Shown here in pieces: positions 35,152 to 46,113 of a stretch of DNA of 64,000 nucleotides. The stretch comes from Veillonellaceae bacterium (GTDB lineage: Bacteria > Bacillota_C > Negativicutes > UBA1444). The notes beneath the pieces were generated by a model. It searched no databases and was not told where the DNA came from. It was given only the letters and a program-made list of their open reading frames with translations. Position 1 is the stretch's first letter. Each line of letters begins with the position of its first letter. The stretch lies in NCBI GenBank assembly GCA_012798135.1, contig JAAZNU010000046.1:81974-145973 (forward strand), written 5' to 3'. A program made the position numbers and the translations under genes.

Positions 35152-35190
35152 AAAGAAAAAATTCGGGCTGATAACCCGAATTTTTTCTTT
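35152..35190. terminator. Bidirectional terminator after hydF
   Basis: The arms 35152-35167 and 35175-35190 (about 16 bp, ending in A6/T6 tracts) close the loop CTGATAA. It serves both hydF and the convergent chemoreceptor. Confidence 0.88.
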
Positions 35191-35228
35191 ACCATACTCC
35201 TTGCCTTGCCGCTTCTGGTTGGCAAGAG

Positions 35229-36971
35229 TCAAACCTTAAACCGGTTCACCGCCTGCTGCAATTCTTCGGCAAATTTCGTCAATTCATGCCCGGCCGACGC
35301 AATTTCCTGCATAGCGGCGGATTGTTCCTGCGTGGCGGCCGACACATTCTGCGTTTGTTGCGCCGCGGTATCACCGATGGATTTCAGGTCGTTCATCGCT
35401 TGCAGGATCTGGGCATTTCCCTGGGCCAGCGAAGCAAACGATTCATTGATAATCCGAACCTGCTCTGAGACCGCCGCCACCAGTGTCCGAATTTCCTGGA
35501 AGGACTGACCGGCCGTGCGAACGACCTCGGCGCCGGTGCGAACCTCCTGCGTCCCGACCGCCATCGCGGCAACCGCATTTTCCGTCTCCGCCTGAATTCC
35601 CGCAATCAGGCCGGCAATTTGCTGAGCGGCCTGGTCGGACTGCTCCGCCAACTTGCGCACCTCTTCCGCCACCACGGAAAATCCTTTGCCGGATTCGCCG
35701 GCCCGTGCGGCTTCAATCGCGGCATTCAGCGCCAACAGATTGGTTTGTCCGGCGATATCGGAAATAGTTTCCACAATGTGGCCGATCTCCTGCGACATTG
35801 TCCCCAATTTGGCAACGACTGCCGCCGAATGTTCCACCGTTTCTTCGATCTGATCCATTTGCTTCACGGCCCGCTCCGCCGCCATCTCACCATGCTCGGC
35901 CTTGCTCGCCGCCGTCCGGGAGCTTTCAGCCGCCTCGGCGGCCTGCCCGGTCATCCGGCGGGCATCCTCCGCGCTTCGGGCAACACTATCCATGACCGTC
36001 TCAATGGTTTTATTCTGATTGTCGGCTCCGGCCGCCACTGCCGAAATGGCTTCGGCGACAGAATTGGCCGATTCGGCGGACTGATCGACATTCGTTCCCA
36101 GTTGGTCGGCGGCCCGGCTCACCAACTCCGAATTCTGCCGAATATTCAAGACCAATGATTTCAGATGTTCCTGCATCCGGTTCATGGCGGCGCCGACTTC
36201 GCCGATTTCGTCCTTCGACGCAATGCCGATGGTCCGGGTCAGATCGCCCTGCGAATATAAAGCCGCGCCCTCGGCCAGGTTTTTCAGAGGGCGGCGAAGC
36301 GCCCGGGGCAGAATAATACTGAGCAAAATTCCAATCACCAGGGCAACCGCGCCCACACCCCCCGCAAACAGGATCGCCTGTCGAGCGGCAGCGGACAGTG
36401 CTTCGACCGTTTCGGCCACAATTCGCTCGTCCGCATCCGCTAGATTGAGAATATTTCGTTTGACAGACTGTGCTTCCGAGTTGAACGTGATGGCCAGGGA
36501 TATTGCCTGAATCCGTTTGGCTTCGACTGTTTCCGCCGTATTGGCCGCGTCACGCTGGGCCCGTGTCGCTGCATAATATTCTTTGACGGCCGGCACCAAC
36601 TGACCCGTCATTTTCATTTTATAGTCAATGACCTCTTTGACCAATGAGTTCACATTTTCTCGGGCCTTTTCATCCTCCAGCAACTTTTTCAAGTCGTCCG
36701 CCATCTTGGCGATGTTGGTGGCCGAACCTTCCGCCTGGTGAATGTAATTATCGTCGCCGAAGGCCACAAAGCCCCGGATGCAGGACAAAATGTTGCCGGC
36801 TTCCGAGTCCATCTTCATTTCCAGCACCAGACGCCGATTGGTTTCGTGCAGGGCTTCCATCTGGTTCTGCGCCGCCTGCAGCGAGTACAGCGCAATCGCC
36901 GCCATCAAGCCAACCATGACCAGCATAGCCACAAATCCGGCGCCAATCTTGGTTCCGATTCGCATCTGCAT
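35229..36971 (-). CDS. Transmembrane methyl-accepting chemotaxis protein
   Basis: The 580-residue receptor has TM1 ([25 protein letters not shown]), a ~160-residue extracytoplasmic helical bundle of the 4HB type, TM2 (near residues 190-212), HAMP, and a signalling domain with tip [20 protein letters not shown]. The frame is open to 37037, but GGGGGTG five bases before ATG 36971 and a direct run into TM1 favour the shorter form. It is convergent with hydF and downstream of the orphan binding protein. Confidence 0.92.
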   Translation of the reverse strand: MQMRIGTKIGAGFVAMLVMVGLMAAIALYSLQAAQNQMEALHETNRRLVLEMKMDSEAGNILSCIRGFVAFGDDNYIHQAEGSATNIAKMADDLKKLLEDEKARENVNSLVKEVIDYKMKMTGQLVPAVKEYYAATRAQRDAANTAETVEAKRIQAISLAITFNSEAQSVKRNILNLADADERIVAETVEALSAAARQAILFAGGVGAVALVIGILLSIILPRALRRPLKNLAEGAALYSQGDLTRTIGIASKDEIGEVGAAMNRMQEHLKSLVLNIRQNSELVSRAADQLGTNVDQSAESANSVAEAISAVAAGADNQNKTIETVMDSVARSAEDARRMTGQAAEAAESSRTAASKAEHGEMAAERAVKQMDQIEETVEHSAAVVAKLGTMSQEIGHIVETISDIAGQTNLLALNAAIEAARAGESGKGFSVVAEEVRKLAEQSDQAAQQIAGLIAGIQAETENAVAAMAVGTQEVRTGAEVVRTAGQSFQEIRTLVAAVSEQVRIINESFASLAQGNAQILQAMNDLKSIGDTAAQQTQNVSAATQEQSAAMQEIASAGHELTKFAEELQQAVNRFKV

Positions 36972-37044
36972 GAATACACCCCCGAAAAACAGCTTACAGA
37001 TATACTGAATTCTGGAAATCATCGCATTCTCCTGCAAATTGTCG

Positions 37045-37074
37045 AAAAAAACCGGCCAATTCGGCCGGTTTTTT
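37045..37074. terminator. Terminator of the orphan binding-protein gene
   Basis: A perfect stem AAAACCGGCC/GGCCGGTTTT with a short central AATTC loop has T-runs on either strand. On the minus strand it ends the upstream binding-protein transcript. Confidence 0.85.
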
Positions 37075-37142
37075 CAGAACAGCGATAAAAATATTCACTG
37101 AATACGAAATTCAGGGCAAAAGCAACTGTCCGTCCCTTACGT

Positions 37143-38318
37143 TCACGGCTTGACGGTGGTCTTGTAAACCATCTTGCCATTCTTCATCTCGATAATCACA
37201 GCGCTCTTCACCGCATCGTGATTTGCATTCAAAGTAGTCGCGCCGGTAACCGCCGGAAAATCCTTGGTGGCGGCCAGGGCGGCCTGAATTTTGGCCGGAT
37301 CGGCGGCGCCGGCCCGCTTGATGGCGTCGGCCAGCACGTAAGCGGCGTCATAACCCAACACCGCCATGGCATCAGGCATAACTCCATATTCCTTCTTATA
37401 CGCGTCGACAAATTTCTTGGAAGCCGCACTGGTATCTTCCGGCGAATAATGATTGGTAAAGAAAGTATTATTCATGCCGGCCGCTCCGCCGATTTCAACC
37501 AGTTTCGGCGAATCCCAGCCGTCGCCACCGACGATGGGAACGGTGAGCCCCATTTCACGGGCCTGCTTGGCAATCAGGCCGACTTCTTCATAATACCCCG
37601 GCAAATAAATGACTTCAGGGCCAATGGCTTTGATCTTCGTCAGGATAGCCTTGAAATCCTTATCCTTTTGGAGATATGCTTCTTCGCCGGCAATCGCGCC
37701 GCCGCCCTTGGTAAACGCCTCTTTAAAGAATTTAGCCAGACCCTTGCTGTAATCGCTGGAGTTGTCGATCAACACGACCGCTTTCTTCAGTTTGAGATCC
37801 TTCAGGACGAAGTTGGCGCCGACTGTTCCCTGGAACGGGTCGATAAAGCAGACCCGGAACGTGTAAGGTTTGACCTTGCCTGTTTTTTCGTCCACAGTCA
37901 CTTTGGGATTCGTTGTGGCCGCCGCCACGAACGGGATCTTGTTAGCCTCATTGACCGCCGATCCGGCTATGCCGTTGGAGCTGGTGGTAAAGCCGACCAC
38001 CGCCACAACTTTGTCCTGCGTAATGACCTTGGTCATCGCATTGGCCGATTCGGAAGGTTCGCCTTTGTTGTCGGCGCTGACCATTGTCACCTGTTTGCCG
38101 AGGATGCCGCCGGCAGCGTTGATTTCCTTGAATGCCAATTTGGTGCCGTTATTGGCGGCGGTCCCAAACGAGGCCGTACCGCCTGTCATTTCATAAACAA
38201 CTCCAATTTTAATATCTTTGGAATCCGCCGGTTTTCCCGGAGCGCCGCCACAACCTGCAACCGCAAATGCGACTGCCAGCAGCAAGGCCATTACCTGAAA
38301 CATACCTTTTCTGTTCAT
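37143..38318 (-). CDS. Orphan LivJ-type amino acid binding lipoprotein
   Basis: The 391-residue HAAT-type receptor has the lipobox FAVAGC. The mature part opens KIGVVYEMTGGTASFGTAANNG. ATG 38318 follows AGGAGG by seven bases; the open frame upstream (to 38354) is leader. No permease or ATPase genes are adjacent, so it must share the liv system at 10.8-15.3 kb or another HAAT transporter. It has its own strong promoter and an antitermination-type leader, so it appears to be nitrogen-regulated independently. Confidence 0.92.
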   Translation of the reverse strand: MNRKGMFQVMALLLAVAFAVAGCGGAPGKPADSKDIKIGVVYEMTGGTASFGTAANNGTKLAFKEINAAGGILGKQVTMVSADNKGEPSESANAMTKVITQDKVVAVVGFTTSSNGIAGSAVNEANKIPFVAAATTNPKVTVDEKTGKVKPYTFRVCFIDPFQGTVGANFVLKDLKLKKAVVLIDNSSDYSKGLAKFFKEAFTKGGGAIAGEEAYLQKDKDFKAILTKIKAIGPEVIYLPGYYEEVGLIAKQAREMGLTVPIVGGDGWDSPKLVEIGGAAGMNNTFFTNHYSPEDTSAASKKFVDAYKKEYGVMPDAMAVLGYDAAYVLADAIKRAGAADPAKIQAALAATKDFPAVTGATTLNANHDAVKSAVIIEMKNGKMVYKTTVKP

Positions 38319-38423
38319 TTTTTGTCCTCCTCGCCTTTTTATGAAATCATGCACCCCAACGTTGCTCCGCGTTATCGCCGCCTTTCAGGTCCGGCTCCCT
38401 GCCGCAGGTTCGCATTTCGGCAA

Positions 38424-38484
38424 AATAAAAAAAGCCTTTCGGCTGGATGCTCGAAAAGCACCCCGCCCAAAGGCTTCTTTGCCC
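38424..38484 (-). promoter_or_regulatory. ANTAR-type antitermination leader before the orphan binding protein
   Basis: On the minus strand the stem GGGC/GCCT (one G-T pair) closes the hexaloop AAAGAA (38484-38471). Its 3' arm begins a ~20-bp imperfect terminator hairpin (5' arm from 38474, 3' arm to about 38432) followed by seven T residues (38433-38427). The loop is identical to those of both amtB leaders. No first hairpin is evident upstream. Confidence 0.7.
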
Positions 38485-38523
38485 AAGATAAACATTTATT
38501 TGCAACCAACGTTCTTGAAGATG

Positions 38524-38552
38524 ATTATAGTACTTCAGTTTTGCTTTTTCAA
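38524..38552 (-). promoter_or_regulatory. Sigma-A promoter of the orphan binding-protein gene
   Basis: On the minus strand: TTGAAA (38552-38547), 17 bases, TATAAT (38529-38524). Predicted start near 38517. Confidence 0.87.
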
Positions 38553-38607
38553 GCATTTTTATAAAAAAGTTACATATTCATTGTGCCGTTGAAATGATTT
38601 TGTCCCG

Positions 38608-40164
<1,557 letters not shown>

Positions 40165-40211
40165 TCTTTCTCCTCCTGCCGTCCTTGTCCGGGCGGAACG
40201 AATAGCCGCCG

Positions 40212-40778
40212 TCACGGCGCCAACGCCAGCGCATACGCAAAAGCGGCCACCCCGCAGGCGCCCGCGATTGCGCCGCCATACCAATAAACATGATTTTTGC
40301 TGATGGAGGCCAGCGACGACAACAAAATGCCGATTTGAAGCAATATCAACGCTTCGCCGAATCGCATACCGTGTTTTTGGTACTGATCGCGAGCCGCCTC
40401 CAGTTTCTGAGCGGCCGCCATGATTTCATTTTTTTCCAGCTTATAGCGGGTCACTTCCCGGTCGTACGCGGCGATCTTCGCCTGATAGGCTTCCGCTGCC
40501 GTCGGGGCGGATAATCTGGCCAGCTCCAGAGCGTCACGTTGAGTCTGATAAGCGGTTTCCTTGATGCTTTTCGCCTGATAGTACGCCCACTGATCCGATG
40601 CCTGGCTTTGCGCCAGTACCATCTTGGTGCTGTACCCGCCAGCCTTGAAGGAAGACAGGGTGGCGCAGACCGCCAGCACGAGGGTCGTGACGGCAATGAG
40701 GGTCGGAATCCGTTCTTTCCATTTGGCAGGAGGCGCCGTAGCCGTTTCCGGCTGGTTGATTTTGCTGTCCGTGTCCAT
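40212..40778 (-). CDS. DUF4337 membrane protein
   Basis: The 188-residue protein matches DUF4337: a first membrane segment (IPTLIAVTTLVLAVCATLSSF), a central helical region with many charged residues, the SQASDQWAYYQAKSIKE motif, and two closing membrane segments. Function is unknown. It lies 47 bases upstream of hutH on the same strand and may be co-transcribed; no functional link is known. Confidence 0.82.
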   Translation of the reverse strand: MDTDSKINQPETATAPPAKWKERIPTLIAVTTLVLAVCATLSSFKAGGYSTKMVLAQSQASDQWAYYQAKSIKETAYQTQRDALELARLSAPTAAEAYQAKIAAYDREVTRYKLEKNEIMAAAQKLEAARDQYQKHGMRFGEALILLQIGILLSSLASISKNHVYWYGGAIAGACGVAAFAYALALAP

Positions 40779-40884
40779 TTAAGTCTTCTTCATCCTTTCC
40801 GGTATATGCTCACACAATAAGTGTCTCAGACATGCTATTATTTTATCCCGTTTGCGGGGCTGCGAACAGTGTTCAAAAATGATT

Positions 40885-41751
40885 TCAGTCGTTCCGGTAA
40901 GGTTTTCGCAACGCCAGAAATTCGTGGCGGCGACGCATAAAATCGGCTTTGATGGCTTCCAACCTTTGCGCATGTTCCGCCATTCCCGCCGCCGAATAGC
41001 GAAAATGTTCCATCGCCGGCCAAACCGGCTGCAGTTTCACCGCAGCGCCGGTCGGCGCCTCGCGCAAATTCCCGGTGGCACCGCAAATCGCGCATCGCAA
41101 GCCGCCAGTGGCCGAGATTCGCAATATTCCGCAACCGCAGGCGGGACAGACAAGGTCGGCGGCCTCGGTTGATTGCCGGATCGCCGCCGCTTCAGCGAAT
41201 TCCGCCGCAGGCGCCCCGGTCGGCAACAACCGGCAGGCCAATTCCCTGGCTCGCCGCAAAATTTCCGGCTGGACCGTCTCCCCCGGATTCGCCGCCTGTA
41301 CCGGCAACACGCCGACCACATCCAGGTGCAGAAACCGGGCGACGCTGACACTCGCTTCCACGCCGTAGCCCTGCCACCCTTCAACGCCGTAAGGAACCGC
41401 GACCACACAGCGGCGACCGGCATATGTTTCGCCCTCATTTAACACGCTGATCAGGCGGTCGCATAACAGCTTCAAGCTGGTATTCATGCCCAGGAAATAT
41501 ACTGGCGACGCGAGAATGATCGCGTCCGCTTCCCGGATCGCTTGCAGTATCACTGCCAAATCATCCGCAATCACGCAGCCGTTTCCCGCCGGCAAACAAG
41601 CGTAGCAGGCTCGGCATGGCTCTAAATGATAATCCGCCAGCCGAAGCATTCCTTTTTCCGTTGCCGCCGGCAACGCCGCCAACATTTCCTTTGCCAGTAT
41701 TTCCGAGTTGCCGGTCTTACGAGTCGAAGCCACAATCGCCAATACTTTCAT
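40885..41751 (-). CDS. Iron-sulfur flavoprotein / NADPH-dependent FMN reductase family with zinc ribbon
   Basis: The 288-residue protein has an N-terminal flavodoxin-like FMN domain (MKVLAIVASTRKTGNSEIL) with a Cys cluster CRACYACLPAGNGC, as in Isf-type iron-sulfur flavoproteins. After about residue 195 it carries a CPACGCG...CAICG zinc-ribbon-like pair followed by a ~50-residue helical tail. The extra ribbon is not part of the basic family. It probably transfers electrons in anaerobic metabolism; partners are unknown. Confidence 0.82.
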   Translation of the reverse strand: MKVLAIVASTRKTGNSEILAKEMLAALPAATEKGMLRLADYHLEPCRACYACLPAGNGCVIADDLAVILQAIREADAIILASPVYFLGMNTSLKLLCDRLISVLNEGETYAGRRCVVAVPYGVEGWQGYGVEASVSVARFLHLDVVGVLPVQAANPGETVQPEILRRARELACRLLPTGAPAAEFAEAAAIRQSTEAADLVCPACGCGILRISATGGLRCAICGATGNLREAPTGAAVKLQPVWPAMEHFRYSAAGMAEHAQRLEAIKADFMRRRHEFLALRKPYRND

Positions 41752-41793
41752 GATTCACGGCCGCCCCCTGTTACTGTACTCATTCAGCGCAAG

Positions 41794-42123
41794 TCAAGAT
41801 GATGCGTCAATATTTTTCATTACGGTTGATCGCAGTATCGCCGCCACTTTTGCCGGCAGTTCGGCTTCGGCGACCGGTTCACGTTGCACAGACTCCCCGG
41901 CCACCAGAATAACTGGACGGCATTCGTTTTGGAACTGCTTCCGAACACATCCCACAGCACAGCCATTGACCAGCAAAACGGCCTCATAGTCGCTTTCTCG
42001 CAGCGTCACCAGTTTCCATTCCGAATCATCGTCCGCCAACAGCACCGCCAGCTTGCCGACCAATTCCGTCCGGTCGATGGCCGCATTGCAGCCGCCGCAA
42101 TATTTGACGGCCAACTTTTTCAT
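41794..42123 (-). CDS. Small Cys-rich protein with CGGCN motif, function unknown
   Basis: The 109-residue protein begins MKKLAVKYCGGCNAAIDRTEL and has a second Cys pair, NGCAVGCV, near residue 55. The pattern suggests metal or iron-sulfur binding or a thiol-active site. I do not recognise a functional family. It lies 42 bases upstream of the iron-sulfur flavoprotein on the same strand, so the two likely form one transcript and perhaps a redox pair (inference). Confidence 0.7.
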   Translation of the reverse strand: MKKLAVKYCGGCNAAIDRTELVGKLAVLLADDDSEWKLVTLRESDYEAVLLVNGCAVGCVRKQFQNECRPVILVAGESVQREPVAEAELPAKVAAILRSTVMKNIDASS

Positions 42124-42299
42124 CGTACTGACTTCTCCTTAACAGCGACCGCTAATTTTTTCTTCACGCCCGCAAACCGGCTCACTCCGGTGCGCCCGCC
42201 TTCCCCTGACGGGAGGCGCTCCTCTTGCCATAACGCAGCAAATCGGATAAAATGTCATCATGTGCTGTGCAAATGTTCACTGGAAAAGGAGTCTTGCGT

Positions 42300-43460
42300 A
42301 TGCGCCCATTCTCGCGACTGACCCAAGGCCTCGTCGGCCAGCCGATGTTGGAAATCTTGTCGACCGTTACGGCAATGGAAGCCGCCGGCCGGAAAGTGTA
42401 TCGTTTCGAAGTCGGCGACTCGGATTTTGACGCCCATCCCCACATCATTGAAGCAACCAAGGCGGCCTTGGACAACGGCCACACCCGGTATGTCAGCTCC
42501 ATGGGAATCGAACCGCTGCGACAGTCGATCAGCCGTTACATCGAACACGGTTGGGGATTCCGGCCCGACCTGGATCAAATTGTCGCGATGCCTTCCAACA
42601 GCGTCATTGATTTTGTGGTCCGCTGCTTAGTAGATCCCGGCGAGGAAGTCATTTTCCCCGATCCCGGCTTTCCCTCCTATTTTGCCGTGACCAATTATCT
42701 CGGCATTCGGGATGTCCGGGTGCCGGTGTATGAATCGAACGGGTTCCGCTTAAATCCGGACGACCTTGAGGCAAGAATCACCGACAAAACGAAGCTGATC
42801 ATCGTCAATACGCCCCAAAACCCCACCGGGGCGGTGATGACCCGGGAAGAGGCCGACCGGATTGCCGCCATCGCCAAAAAACACGATCTGTGGTTGCTCA
42901 GCGACGAAATGTATTCCGAAAACCTTTATGAAGGGTTGCAACACCACTCGCCGTCATCCGTTGATCGTTGCCGGGAACGAACTGTTATTCTGCACGGTTT
43001 TTCCAAAGGATTCTCAATGTCGGGCTGGCGTCTCGGCTATGCCGTCGGTCCGGCCGCTCTCATGGCCAAGATGGGGTTGATGTTCCAGACCATCTATTCC
43101 TGTGTGCCGCCTTTCATCCAGTACGCCGGGGTTAGCGCTCTCGACGGGGACCGCCGGTTATTATGCCAGCGCATGGAGTTTTATCAGCACCTGCGGGATG
43201 TCATGGTCGGCGCGCTGAATGAAATTCCCGGCATTTCCTGCGCCGCTCCCAAAGGGTCGATCTATGCGTTCCCCAATATTCAGGGTACCGGCCTCAGCAG
43301 CCAGGAGTTCGCCAAAACCGTTCTGGAGAAAGCGGGCGTTGCCGTCGTGCCCGGTCCCTGTTTCGGTCCGCGCGGCGAAGGGTATGTCCGGTTCTGTTAT
43401 TTGCGGGAGGAAGCCATGTTGCGGGAAGCCTGCGAAAAAATGAAACAAGCCCTGGCCTAA
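42300..43460 (+). CDS. Class I/II PLP aminotransferase
   Basis: The 386-residue fold-type I enzyme has the PLP Lys in HGFSKGFSMSGWRLGY, Asn/Pro motif NTPQNPTGAV and C-terminal Arg in EGYVRFCYL. It belongs to the aspartate aminotransferase superfamily; the amino donor cannot be fixed from sequence. ATG 42300 (AAGGAG eight bases upstream) is chosen over 42252. It is monocistronic and ends with a very strong terminator. Confidence 0.9.
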   Translation: MRPFSRLTQGLVGQPMLEILSTVTAMEAAGRKVYRFEVGDSDFDAHPHIIEATKAALDNGHTRYVSSMGIEPLRQSISRYIEHGWGFRPDLDQIVAMPSNSVIDFVVRCLVDPGEEVIFPDPGFPSYFAVTNYLGIRDVRVPVYESNGFRLNPDDLEARITDKTKLIIVNTPQNPTGAVMTREEADRIAAIAKKHDLWLLSDEMYSENLYEGLQHHSPSSVDRCRERTVILHGFSKGFSMSGWRLGYAVGPAALMAKMGLMFQTIYSCVPPFIQYAGVSALDGDRRLLCQRMEFYQHLRDVMVGALNEIPGISCAAPKGSIYAFPNIQGTGLSSQEFAKTVLEKAGVAVVPGPCFGPRGEGYVRFCYLREEAMLREACEKMKQALA

Positions 43461-43478
43461 TCCATGAATCCGACAAAA

Positions 43479-43515
43479 AGCGTCCGGGAATATTCCCGGG
43501 CTCTTTTTTTTTTTG
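43479..43515 (+). terminator. Terminator after the class I/II aminotransferase
   Basis: A GC-rich palindromic stem (CCGGGAAT/ATTCCCGG, 43484-43499) is followed by CTC and a run of at least 11 T residues. Confidence 0.9.
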
Positions 43516-43559
43516 CATTTTCTACGCTCCATCTCATGGGAAACTATTTCCGCGGGCGC

Positions 43560-44735
43560 TTAGGCGTTTGCCCGGGCTGGCGGCTTCGCAACGGGAATCG
43601 TCAGCAACAAAAGAGTTCCGGCAAGCATCAGAAAAGCCGCCGCAATCATCGCCGCCCCCAGGGAGCCGGTCTGATCGCGCAGGAAACCGGAAACAACCGG
43701 CGCCACCACCGCCGAAAACATGATGGAGCCATTGAAAATTCCCACCGAAACCCCGGTCAGGCCCGGGTGACGTTTTTCGACGATATCGGCGGACCAGGCG
43801 ATCATGGACGGTACAAACGCCGTGTTGCTTAGCATGCCGAACAGCACCAGCAGAGCGATCAGCACCAAATGATTTTCCAGCGTCGACAGCAGAAATAAAA
43901 CCAGGGCGGAAGCCGGCAACACAAACGCGGCGATTTTCTTGCGGCCGATCCGGTCCGCCATTCGCCCCCAGAACATGGAGGCCGGAATTGCGCTCACCGC
44001 CATCAGTCCGGTGTAGAAGCCGGCCGCGCCGAGCGAAAATCCCCGTTCCACTTTGAGAAAGGTCGGCCCCCAGGTGACCGCCACCCAGAAACCATACAGC
44101 GCCGTAAACGTCGTCAAATTGATCCGCCAAAGATCCCAGTCCAGCAAGATCGCCCGATACTGCGACCAGGCCGGGGTCGGCGCCCCATCCGTATCCGGCA
44201 GATATCTGGCGAACAAGAACAATATCAGCAGCGAGGGCAGCGCTACCGCCAGAATCGGAATCCGGACGCTGCCAAACCATTCATATAGGGTGCCGCCCAA
44301 AGTCATCCCCGTCAGCAGACCAACGGCCATTCCGATTCCGATCAGGGCGGAGCTGAATGCCCGGCGGCCCGGCTCGGTCTTGCGCATCATCATGCCGAAC
44401 GAGGATGGATAGAAACCACCGGCGCCCAAACCATGCACAGCCATGCACAGCACCATCGCCGAATAATTTCCCGTCACCAAGCCTAGACTGATTGCACCGA
44501 CTGCCGCAAGCGCATAGGTCCAGACCATGACCCGCTTCATTCCATAGCGGTCACCCAGAATTCCTGCAGGAATCTGCAACAGCAGGTAGGTCAGAAAATA
44601 GCTCCCTGTCAGCCAGCCGGCGTCCGCCGACGACAGGGAGTATTCAGCCGCGAAAATCGACAGCAAGGGATAGACAACCGTCCGGTTTGCGTAGGTAACC
44701 GCCCAGCCGGCTGCCAAAAGCATCAACATTTTCAC
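43560..44735 (-). CDS. Major facilitator superfamily transporter
   Basis: The 391-residue protein has 12 predicted membrane segments, with motif A between TM2 and TM3 (GDRYGMKRVMVWTY) and its repeat in the second half (GRMADRIGRKKIAAF). It most resembles organic anion or metabolite carriers, without a substrate-specific signature. It lies 59 bases downstream of a class V aminotransferase on the same strand and may export or import its substrate or product. Confidence 0.88.
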   Translation of the reverse strand: MKMLMLLAAGWAVTYANRTVVYPLLSIFAAEYSLSSADAGWLTGSYFLTYLLLQIPAGILGDRYGMKRVMVWTYALAAVGAISLGLVTGNYSAMVLCMAVHGLGAGGFYPSSFGMMMRKTEPGRRAFSSALIGIGMAVGLLTGMTLGGTLYEWFGSVRIPILAVALPSLLILFLFARYLPDTDGAPTPAWSQYRAILLDWDLWRINLTTFTALYGFWVAVTWGPTFLKVERGFSLGAAGFYTGLMAVSAIPASMFWGRMADRIGRKKIAAFVLPASALVLFLLSTLENHLVLIALLVLFGMLSNTAFVPSMIAWSADIVEKRHPGLTGVSVGIFNGSIMFSAVVAPVVSGFLRDQTGSLGAAMIAAAFLMLAGTLLLLTIPVAKPPARANA

Positions 44736-44794
44736 TGGTTCACTTTTCCTTTATCAATGTTTTTTTCACCGCGGCCAGCGGATCATATTGTACA

Positions 44795-45943
44795 TCACTT
44801 CTCCCATTCCATGCAGGCCGCACCGACCGCCGCGCCCGACGGAACCTGGATGCCGAGCGCGGTCAGGGAACGTTCCAGCGCGCACAGCGTCAATGCCAGT
44901 TCATTGATGCAGATATTTCCCATGTGGCCGACCCGGAAAATTTTTCCCTTCAACGGACCAACGCCGCCGGCCACGACGATGCCGTACTCTTCCATTTTAG
45001 CCCGGAACGCGGCGTCGTCGAGACCTGCCGGATATTTGACCACCGACAGGGTGGGCGCCACCGCGTCCGCCGCCGTGACCAGTTCGAGGCCCAAGGCTTC
45101 CAGGCCGGCCCGGAAACTGCGGGCGATCTTTTCATGCCGGGCATAGCGGGCCGCCAGCCCTTCGTCCAGAATAATCCGTACCGCTTTGGCCAATGCCTGG
45201 ATCAGATTCACCGGCGGCGTGGAAAAATACAGGGACGGATTTTCCATGATCGGCAGCCAGTTTTTCCAGTCCGCATAATATCCCGCCACCGTACCGAGCT
45301 GTTCCCGACGGGCCAGCGCCTTGTCGTTGAAGGCCACGATCGTCAGGCCCGGCGGCGTTCCGAAGGCTTTCTGGCTCGTGGTGATCACCACGTCGATGCC
45401 GTAGTCTTTCATGGGTTCGGGCACGCCGGCGCTCGCGCAGACTCCGTCGAGAATGAACAGAGTGTCGTATTTTTTCGCCAGCGCGGCCACTTCGGCCACC
45501 TGTCCCATAACGCCGGTCGAGGTGTCGACATGGGTCAAAGTCATGGCCGCATATTTTTTCGTTTTTAATTTTTCTTCCACGTCAGCCAGCCGCACCCGTT
45601 CGCCGGCCGGCGCCGCCAGAACATCCGGCGCGATTCCCAGCGCCTTGGCCAGGGGCACGAAACGCTCGCCAAAATAGCCCTGGGTGAGAACCAGCACTTC
45701 CTCGCCGGCTTTGACGGTGTTGATGAGGCCCATTTCCATGGACAGGGTCCCGGCCCCGCCGATTGCCACGACATGATCCGCCTGAAAAATCGTTTTCAGG
45801 CCGGACAAGCAGTCTTTATAAATCTCTACAAACGGGCCGTAGGTATGGCCGTAGGTCGGGCCCGCCAATGCCTGCCGAATGGCTTCCGCCACCGGAGTCG
45901 GCCCGGGAATCATTACCAAAGGATTTTGTTTGATCATTGTCAC
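44795..45943 (-). CDS. Class V aminotransferase (alanine-glyoxylate / serine-pyruvate type)
   Basis: The 382-residue PLP enzyme has the Schiff-base Lys in VVITTSQKAFGTPPGL, GAGTLSMEM binding loop and the opening NPLVMIPGPTPV typical of the AGT family. Members include serine-pyruvate, alanine-glyoxylate and (S)-ureidoglycine-glyoxylate (PucG) transaminases. PucG is worth testing because a PucR regulator and ureide-type enzymes are elsewhere in the window, but the sequence alone does not decide. SD GATAGGAGTGAG precedes ATG. Confidence 0.88.
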   Translation of the reverse strand: MTMIKQNPLVMIPGPTPVAEAIRQALAGPTYGHTYGPFVEIYKDCLSGLKTIFQADHVVAIGGAGTLSMEMGLINTVKAGEEVLVLTQGYFGERFVPLAKALGIAPDVLAAPAGERVRLADVEEKLKTKKYAAMTLTHVDTSTGVMGQVAEVAALAKKYDTLFILDGVCASAGVPEPMKDYGIDVVITTSQKAFGTPPGLTIVAFNDKALARREQLGTVAGYYADWKNWLPIMENPSLYFSTPPVNLIQALAKAVRIILDEGLAARYARHEKIARSFRAGLEALGLELVTAADAVAPTLSVVKYPAGLDDAAFRAKMEEYGIVVAGGVGPLKGKIFRVGHMGNICINELALTLCALERSLTALGIQVPSGAAVGAACMEWEK

Positions 45944-46056
45944 TCACTCCTATCGCACATAATTCCTGTGTCTAATATTTAAAAATTCTCGCCGGGTTTG
46001 AATTATCCTGCCGGTCTGGCGTCCTGTCCGGAATCGGCCCTCAGAATGTCGATTTT

Positions 46057-46113
46057 CTAACGGTACTCAACCATCAACGGGCAGGCTTTTTCACACTGTC
46101 CGCAACCAAAACA
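46057..46113 (-). pseudogene. Out-of-frame ferredoxin-like C-terminal fragment
   Basis: In the frame shifted relative to the SemiSWEET gene, the minus strand encodes CFGCGQCEKACPLMVEYR and then stops (TAG 46057-46059). CxxCGxCxxxCP is a genuine [4Fe-4S] ligand motif, unlikely by chance. It overlaps the last codons of the SemiSWEET frame, which at that point reads an unremarkable polar tail. Either a frameshift separates it from its gene or it is a fossil of a lost iron-sulfur protein. Confidence 0.4.
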
